20,766 nt of DNA from Apostichopus californicus. Its lineage: Eukaryota; Echinodermata; Holothuroidea; Aspidochirotida; Stichopodidae. Under the pieces are notes generated by a model. That model was given only the letters and a program-made list of their open reading frames with translations. It was not told the origin of the DNA and did no database searches. Shown here piece after piece: positions 11,401 through 20,400 of this stretch. Location: contig JAIPMN010208604.1 of NCBI GenBank assembly GCA_020650975.1, positions 1-20,766 on the forward strand, in the 5' to 3' direction. Within the stretch, counting starts at the first letter, position 1. Every line of letters starts with the position of its first letter. The translations under genes and the position numbers were made by a program.

Positions 11401-14400
11401 CCATTTTGACGGGAATGAAAGGGAACTTTCCAAATTGTACTGAAAAGTATTGAAAACAAGGAATTCATAGAGCTATTAATCTAGTTTTTGAAAGCTTATC
11501 ATCAAATGGTTTTAATATGCTTTTAATTTAAATATTACCGTCACTTTTGTAATAAAATCAATACAGTTTAGAACGATGAAACAAAACATTTCGATTATAT
11601 ACTATGTCACCCTAAGTTCTGTACCTGCATCTCTTAGAATGTTAAAATCCAGTGATATTCTGCTGAGCGTTACGTTAGATGGTGACTTATTTTCTTTATA
11701 TGTAATGTAATAAACGACTCACATACCCACAAAATCATTCCTTCTTATTGTGCAGTATTAACAAAATAAACCTCTCTTTTCAGTGTGACAAAAACAAATG
11801 ACACATTACAGGGGCCATTTGACCTGCATTTCTAGACTAGCCGAATTAATATTATATTAGATTTTCTAGACTAGCCGAATATAAATTATATTAGATTAAA
11901 AGAAGTCATCTAGATATCTATATGAAAACGCATTGGGCCGTAAGGAGGCCTGTTTTGCTTAACTTAATACACGTCTATTATCGGGACTAGCCGATTGCCG
12001 GCAAGGATACGGATTCCCCGGTTGTATAATTATTTCAAGGTAATGACCCGTTAAATTTTACTTTTCACTTCCTTATCGTGAAGGACAGGTTATTATTTAA
12101 TCGCGCAGTTGTTGTGTGCAGCGAAGGAGTTATCCGAACCCGCAAACTTTCCTGCCACAACCCATTTAATTCTTTGTAACTCCAAGCCTTTACCTATATT
12201 TCATTCTATGGATGAAGCATGCCTTTGACAGTGAGGGCTGTGTACTACTAATACAGAATGCTATTCAATACCAGTTTGCATTAAACATAACGTTACACAA
12301 AGTCTACACTGTATACTACATATTTATATCATTTCTGAGCACGGACTCCGCAGCAGATGTTTGTAGATCAAATTTTAGCAGTAGCTTTAAACTGCTTGTA
12401 AAAGTATAACAAACTGTCACTGTTGTCCATGTCTAAGACACCACTTCCTAATCCGCATAGTTATGTACTTTTAATGTGAAAATGTTATCTATGAAACTGG
12501 CATTGCATTACTCAGGCAGTGAGTAAATTTAAGTAAAACAATATCAGAGATAAGTAGCGGGAATTGTTCGGAATATACGATGAATTAACACGTTAAATAC
12601 TATGGCATTATACATCATCACTGAATTCAAATACACGTTTATGCATATAAGTATCCAAAGACTGCCGAGATCCCTATGGGCCCCTGTGAAGTTTCAATTA
12701 GGGTTAATCAAGTTGGTACTAAACAGCCGAGATGATAACATTTGTGAAATCAAATGCATCGAAAGATAATCAAACGTTACAAAAAATAAACAAGTTAACA
12801 TTGCTGAGTGTAAATTACCCTCCGCTGACAACTGTCACTTGATTTCAAGTTATTCTTCACCAGTTTGTATCAATTAAGCCTTTTGGTGACTTGATGGGAA
12901 TGACTTCTGAATACATTATGTGGATAAAAAAATAACTTAACTTACATTTGAACGTAAGCACTTTGCCATAAACAGTTTAAAAGCATTCTGATGATATCGC
13001 TCATCTAAACGCACAACTTTCATATTCGTATGTGACATACAGTTCATCAAAAGAGTCGACGGTTTGACAGATTCTGCATTAAGTTGAATATCAACAATAT
13101 CCTCATAGTTTTCCGATTCGTACATGCAATCTGTTAATGTATTCCAGCATCCATTTGCCAATAAGAACTTCAATGCTTCTACTCTCGTTGTAGTTGTAGA
13201 AGAACCGCATATAAATCGTAAGATTCGAGAAGTTCTTATATTTTCTTCTGTCTTGTTGGTTCTTAAAGTTTTTAAGATCTTCTTTAAAGCGTCTAAATCC
13301 TCTGAAACAATGTATTCCGCAATACAAAACTCTTGAATATAATCATGAGAAAACACATTGTAGTCTGATTTTGACACGCCAACACTATGCAACGCTTTGA
13401 TAGATTTTGTATATCCAATGGATTGAGCCATTTCTATTTCATAGTCTTGAAGACGTGCTTTCTTCCAATCAAAGTTTGTAATCGATTCGCCTATATCTAA
13501 ATCATAATTTAAAGATGCTTTCGCGAGTTTCATACGTAACGGTCGTAGCTCTGTTAACTTAGTTTCGTTACCCTGCTTCTCCAGGAACCTTCGGTCGAGG
13601 CAAGTAATGATTGAACTAACTAATGAGGACATTTTGTTGATGTTCAGCTCATTGATTGCCTCATTGATTTGGAGTAGCTTTGACATTATGATATGAATAA
13701 ACATAACAATAAACAATGGTGTGTCTTTAAAGATTTGCACTAAGTCATTTTGCTCTAAGGTAGAAATTGTGTTCTTTATTATCTCTTCATCATTTTCTTC
13801 ATTTGTTTCTTTATTTTTTGGAACATCTGATGAATCATTCAAACCATCTTTTTGAATTATTCTTTTTTCATATGGCTTCAGTCTTTTGTAATAATGCAAT
13901 GTTTTACGGACGTATGTTTTTATTCCGTCTGCATTGAATCCTAAAATCTCCACTTCAACGTATGGTTTTCCGTAAATGCACTTTGACTTATCTATCGTAT
14001 GTGATGTAACCCATAACCTCAACTGTGGGTATTGATTCAACATGGACTCGTTCAATAAACGTTTTAATGAAATGTCACCAGGTGAGACACCAGGTGAGGT
14101 CTTTTCTTGTTGGCTTATTTCGTCTAATCCATTCAGCAGTATATGACATTTCCTTTTCAGTATAATGTCACACAGTTGTTCACGTGAGATATTCATATCT
14201 CCTGGCAAAGTTTTATGTAATTGTTCTCCAATACCGGCATTAATGTCGATTCCTGTCAGTGACAGGATGAAAAGCATTTCTTTTTTCTGTTCCTTAAGTT
14301 CCTTCTTTGACCACTGACAGGCTAGATACTGACGAAGTGTTGTCTTCCCATGACCAATATCTGCAATAAACAACGCCCTCTTTATTTCTTGAGAGACCTT

Positions 14401-17400
14401 TGGATCGAGCAACGATTTGCTTGTCTTGGTTTCTGTGGGTCTATTCGGATAAGTAACGTGACATAGAGTTTCTGTGTAAAGTTCATCGATGAGAACCTTC
14501 TCTCCCCATGGCAGTGGTTTTATGTAGCTCATCGACTGATATCGATCTTGAAGGTGTTTTATCAACTTTTCCATTTCTCCTTGAAACAAAAGAGTCACAA
14601 AAGAAAATTTGATAGGTTTAGTCTTAATTTTCATCAACTTTCTGGCGAAAAGAATAACGTTACAACAAATTGATAATTTTGTTTAGAAATGTTCTCGTTT
14701 TCGATTTGAATTAGTCATGTAACATCATTTACAAACTTATAAGCGATTTTTGTAGCATTGCCTTAAAGGGACGATCCCCTCTTGTTGATTGTCTTGTCTT
14801 TACATGTTAGGAGAAAAAATACAATTATCAATACTGAATCATGCACTACATACCTTTTGATAAATGAGATGAATGTTTGAGTAGAGGTTTTGTTGCATCC
14901 TGTGGACGATAGAAACATGACACTTAAAATTTGGAAATAATAGACTTTCTGCAAAAACAAATCAATTTGATGGTTGAATGTTATTGATAACAAATTGATT
15001 TGTTGCATGAAATATAGCGATTCGTTTACTTAATATTTAGCAATGCAAAGTCCCATTCAACGAATCGCTATCACCAATGTCGGGAAATACAGCCCAACGT
15101 TGATACTCCCAAAGATCTAAGAGCCACTTCATTTATACATTTATAACAAGTAAAATCTGGCTATATTTGAATTGGTAATATCTATCAATATTTGTTATAG
15201 TGGTTTTGTGTATAGTATAATTTCAAAATTGTAATAAAGCAATATTCATGAAGCACAATGAATGGTTCTTGAAATTTTTTAATATCATAATATAAATAGT
15301 TAGTACTATATTAATATTGCACACTATATTGATATTGCACACTATATTGATATTGCCTACTATATTGATATTGCACACTATATTGATATTCACACTATAT
15401 TGATATCACACACTATATTGATATTACACACTTTATTGATATTACAAACTATATCAATTTGCACAATATATTGATATTACACACTACATCGACATACCAA
15501 TTCAATGTTATCCTCCTGATATTCCTTTTGGGAGTTGTCAGTCCTTCCTTAGAAAGAAAAATGTTTCCAATTTACGTTTTAAACTTTTATAATTAAAATT
15601 CCATTTCAGAGAGTACTAACATCGTTGAGCCCCGTGTTGACTATGTGCAAAAGATGACATCAGTATTGATATTCACATTCACTCAATCTTTCAGAACGTT
15701 CAACTAGCTTTATAATAAGCGGGTACAAATATATGACATATTCAAACCAAACAAAAAAAATGTAATTTACACTATGTAACATATATATACAACTGTTAAA
15801 ATCACAGCGGCAAATCTAAGAAGATGATTTCATTGTCTGATTGCTGAAATATGGATCTGCTTTCCAGTCCCAAAAACCGATTGAAATATAAAATAACATA
15901 TAATTACTAGTTACGGTGATATCTCTGTTCCAAGTCCATTATTGCTAAAGTACGAGAACTGATGAAACCACCTATAATCATCCTATGGACGTAAACACAA
16001 ACACAGAAGATAGGCAGAAGGTGGGAACCACACTTTGATTTTTCTAATAACGGGAAAGCAGTGCAAATCAATTACTTAGGTACAATAACAGAGTTAACAG
16101 TATAAATTCAGCCGGGTTTGGTGGGTTCTGGAGTTGGCGGATGTGGCGTAGCAAGGAGCGGTGCAGCAATGTAAATGGGCCCCAAAAGGTAAGTCCACAT
16201 TGCCCAAGCTCAACTATGGCGCCAATTGTTTCATGTTTTGTTCTACAAAATGCCCGGATACGACTTTCTGGCTTTCTCTGTTGGGGACAGAATTTCATTT
16301 GATATCCTAGTTTGAAGGGTATCCGGAGAGAATTTTATCAATCGCTTCCATAGTTTCCATACTTTCTTCTTTTTAATTGTCCCACCGCTGTCTGGAGTCA
16401 TTCTCCAGATTTTAGTTCAGTACCGTACCCTGGTTTGTCATTTGGGAGGTTGCTATCGGATTTGGCCAGTATATTCATCAAATTTGGCAGATGAAGCATG
16501 CAGCCTGACAGCCTGGGAAGACCGTCTCTCAAGGGGTGCACAGTAGACCGGTGCAGTGACTGGCGAGCAACGTTTGAAAATTAAACCAACAAAGTACAAC
16601 TTATTTTATGATCACAGCTGTATACCCAAAGCCGACAAGTATATCCGATTGTGTGCACTTTTATTGAAGGGTTGTTCAGATTATTTTGTTACAGTAGCAC
16701 GATTATACATGTCGAGCTGTGAATGAAAAATGTACGTAGCTACGTACCAATATATACAGTCTACTACATTCAGTATAAGTATGCAAATAAAGATACTTCA
16801 GAGAAGGAACTTCATATGGATGTTGAGTATTAATATTAACATATTTACCTGTTGTAGAAAAAACAAAGTCGTTAGCAACGCATTAGTATCGGCCACAAAT
16901 AAGTAGGTTATTAGTGTACATGTAAGCGCACAATTGAATAGAAGTTTTGTTATGATTCTTCTGTTTTTCTTGTTTTTGTCATAACATGACTATAGACTCA
17001 CTGCTGTGGATGTACAATTTACGTACTACATATGATTTAACATTAGAAATTATTAACATATATTTTAAATTATTTTAATGTTTATATATTGCAGTATTCC
17101 TTACCTTTTCTACGTACAGTAAGACAAACGACAAGGACCATACATATCACTACAGCTGTCACGACGAAGACTACAACAATTACCAATCTAAAACCATCTA
17201 GAACAGTTTCTTCGTCATCCTTCGCTGTGGCGTCAGAGTGTGTGACGGTGGTTTGAATGCATGGTGCTACAGGGAATTAATTACAAAAACAATCAAGTTT
17301 CCTATGTCTTGTTGTCGCCTTGTTAATATATATCGTTTTTTGCATTCGGACTTGAGTACTAAGTGAGTACTAAATTAATGTATTTGCATTTAACTTAACA

Positions 17401-20400
17401 AAACAATTGCAATAGAAAAAAAACACTTTCTCAAGTTGGCACATGACATTCAATCAGTGGAGGTCACATGGGAAACCAAGTCTATATATGTACATATGTA
17501 AAACACTTGACACCATGAGTATATCTTATTCAGTATTTGAAGTGAAAAGAGCACATAACTAGAAGACCACATGTGTGGAGGCATATAAAACTGTTCAAGG
17601 AAACAATAAGCCTTTTGGCGTTCTGGTTAATATATAAAAAGGTTTTATGCAAACGTTTACCTGAATTTAGAACCATTGAGCTCTCCTTGATCCCAAATAT
17701 GTTACTTCCAACGACGGTGCATCTCAGTGACAGTTGTGAACCACAAGTATCAATCGAAACCTCCATGTAAGCAATAGTATCAAACGTATCCGTATCTGTA
17801 TTATGCCTGACGGTAACATTAAAGAGGTCTTCGTTTTCAGTGATTAAACTGACGTTTACTTGAGGACGAGCACCAAGGACACTGCAGGATACATTGTGAT
17901 TGGTTTTTGCGTCAGAACTACAGTAGCAGGAATCACAGAGGGAAACCATCAGACAATCTTGTCGAGGCTTATCTGTGACGAAAAGTAGTAACTTAAAACC
18001 TCATTATGCATCAGTTATATCATACAAATCAGCAGTTACTTGTACGACGCTTAAGCGACTGCAAATGTGGGAGAAACCCGAAAGGGATTATGGATTACAA
18101 CTTACACATTGGGTGGCTTCCAATTGAACATTTTAACTCAAATTTAGAAACTATAATGATCAACACAAACTAACTGATCCTTAACGTTTTGAAGGTTGTT
18201 TGTTACCATTGTGTAGCAAAATAAGCACACTATTATTATGTATTATTAATGCAAACTTCCCTGCCTGCAGAGATTATCTTTTCTTTAATGAATCGGCGTT
18301 ATAGTAACTTGACATGGAACCAGAATAATACCTTTCATGTATATATTAACAAATATGAAAGGAAATGTTAATATTTCTGCATACGATGCGTCTGACTATT
18401 GGTCTCGTTTGACTAATGTGTACTAATGTGTAACCAAATACGAAATGTTTGTTTGTTTTTTCCTTTCAATTAATCTGCAATTTTGGCAAAAAAAGGAACC
18501 ATCTTTTTAATTGAGTGTTTCATTTGTCGACCAAGAGAGCCATATATTGTTAAGACTGTCGAAAAACCATAATGAGGATTTAGTTCTAAAATTATTAGAG
18601 CTGTAACAGAACTTGAAAACGCACAGCAAATAATTTTTTTCTTGAATTAAACTTTGATTATGTTTTCAAGCTTCCGTGCATGCATAGTTCTGTTTACTTT
18701 AATAAATTGTTGTTATATTAACTTGACATGGAACCAAAATATGCCGATTTAGAATGAGGTAATATTCAAGGTACTCGTGACAATCCAATATTGAATATTT
18801 ATATATTTTGAGTAAAGTTGGCGTCAGTGTACGTGTTCATTCGTCATCAGACAAAATGCAATTGATATAAACCATTACTTTCATTCAGGGAAATACACTT
18901 ACTTGAAAGTTCTAAGAGAACAAAAGCTTCTTCGTAGATATCATCTTTGTCAAAACTTAAGAGCTTGTATAAACCACAGCGTTCTTTCACTACGTCTTTG
19001 ATCAACAAAGCTCCTGTCTCCGAAATGTCGTAGTTTCCTTTTCCAGCTTCTAGGATTACTTTCTGATTGTTCTCAATTTTTACAAGGGGACTGTCAAACG
19101 ACGTTTCCTCAATGTACCAGTATACATCACTGACAATTTCTAGCTGACAATCTATAACGACATCTTGGCCGAATGTGGCATACTCCTTCTCATTGCAATT
19201 TAGGCCATGAGCTGATAAAAACAAACATATTTTGCAAATAGCTGTTATAACATGATAGCTTCTTATATCATTGGATTTGTAAGACACGTCAACGCCTAAC
19301 CCCAAGTGTCATCATACAATAGCAGCCTTCTTCGATGCAGAAAGATCCTTGGACAGAATATGGCACGAAGGCCTACTACTCAAAACCAGAAAATATCACT
19401 TCCCGGCCAAATTAACAAGATGGATTGCCAGATTCCTGTCTCATCGAATCATCAACTTCAAAATTGGTTCATCACTCTACTCACTACTACAACTCACCAC
19501 CGGTACGCCTCAAGGAAGCATCATCAGCCCCATCCTATGCATCCTGTACGTCGGAGACATCCCTCAACCAGACAACGCCTGCATCAAATTTAGCAATATG
19601 CTGATGAAATGGGCCAGCCACAACCAGACAACAGAATACACAACTTGTGCAACAACTGGAGAATGGAACTCAACCCAACCAAGTCACAGATTCTCCACAT
19701 CGCCAAACACAACAGATTAAGGAGGCAACCACATATTGAAATTGGTGGAGGTCAAAGTCATTTGAGCTCAAGATAAATTAAAGCCAGAAAAACCTTGTAA
19801 ACACACCTCAAAAAATTAAACCATGGATGAACTCATGATTGGTATGTAGATCAAATCTCTGAGGTCAAATGTTGTTTCCGGTCAACAAAGCTTAATAACC
19901 TTGCACACTAGGGAATTCAGATACTGAAACTAAGTATGTGGTAAGTACAAGAACCCTATTACAATTGAAGTTCAAAGTTCATTTGCAGTCAAAAATGTGT
20001 AAACACGACACCAAGTAAAGCTTGAATAATGTTGAGACCTCATATGTAAGTCCATACTATGTGGGTACAACAGCACTTTCGCTTTTTGTGGTCAAAGTTT
20101 ATGTGAGATTGACATAGCTCAGTCTGAACACCGTTTTTCAGGATTACACGTAACTTGGATGTACATTATACTTGTCATATGGATCCACCCTCTTACGAAC
20201 AAGAACCTTGTATGCAAGTTACATCAAAGTTTTCATGTCAAATTTAGCGAGAAAACACTATAAGGGGGTTGGGGGGGGGGTGGCTTTCTTCTGTTATAAG
20301 TAATATATATTACAATCACTCATGTACACAGTATTGTTATTCTGCTTTATTTTTTAATAATAAAAGATTTTTGTTGGATTAATGCTTTATGCATTATAAA

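Larger units (their letters stand above)
14580..17104 (-). other. Intron 4 of the receptor gene
   Basis: A GT-AG intron of about 2.5 kb separating the membrane exon from the NACHT exon. It holds a GC-richer block (16110-16570), a 16-bp perfect palindrome (16732-16747), an 18-bp minisatellite (15305-15496) and two adjacent hairpins (14956-15071). An ATG at 14634 lies in frame with the NACHT exon, with no stop between. Confidence 0.6.

Noticed and set aside
13103-13336. Short frames on both strands inside the NACHT exon
   Set aside because: They overlap the long, motif-bearing NACHT frame in other registers and are shadows.
14763-15008. 81-codon minus-strand frame in intron 4
   Set aside because: It covers a hairpin arm, lacks homology and splice sites, and joining it between the TM and NACHT exons is unnecessary because their phases already match.
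15305-15496. CRISPR array
   Set aside because: The repeats are contiguous 18-bp units without unique spacers, in a eukaryotic intron. This is a minisatellite.
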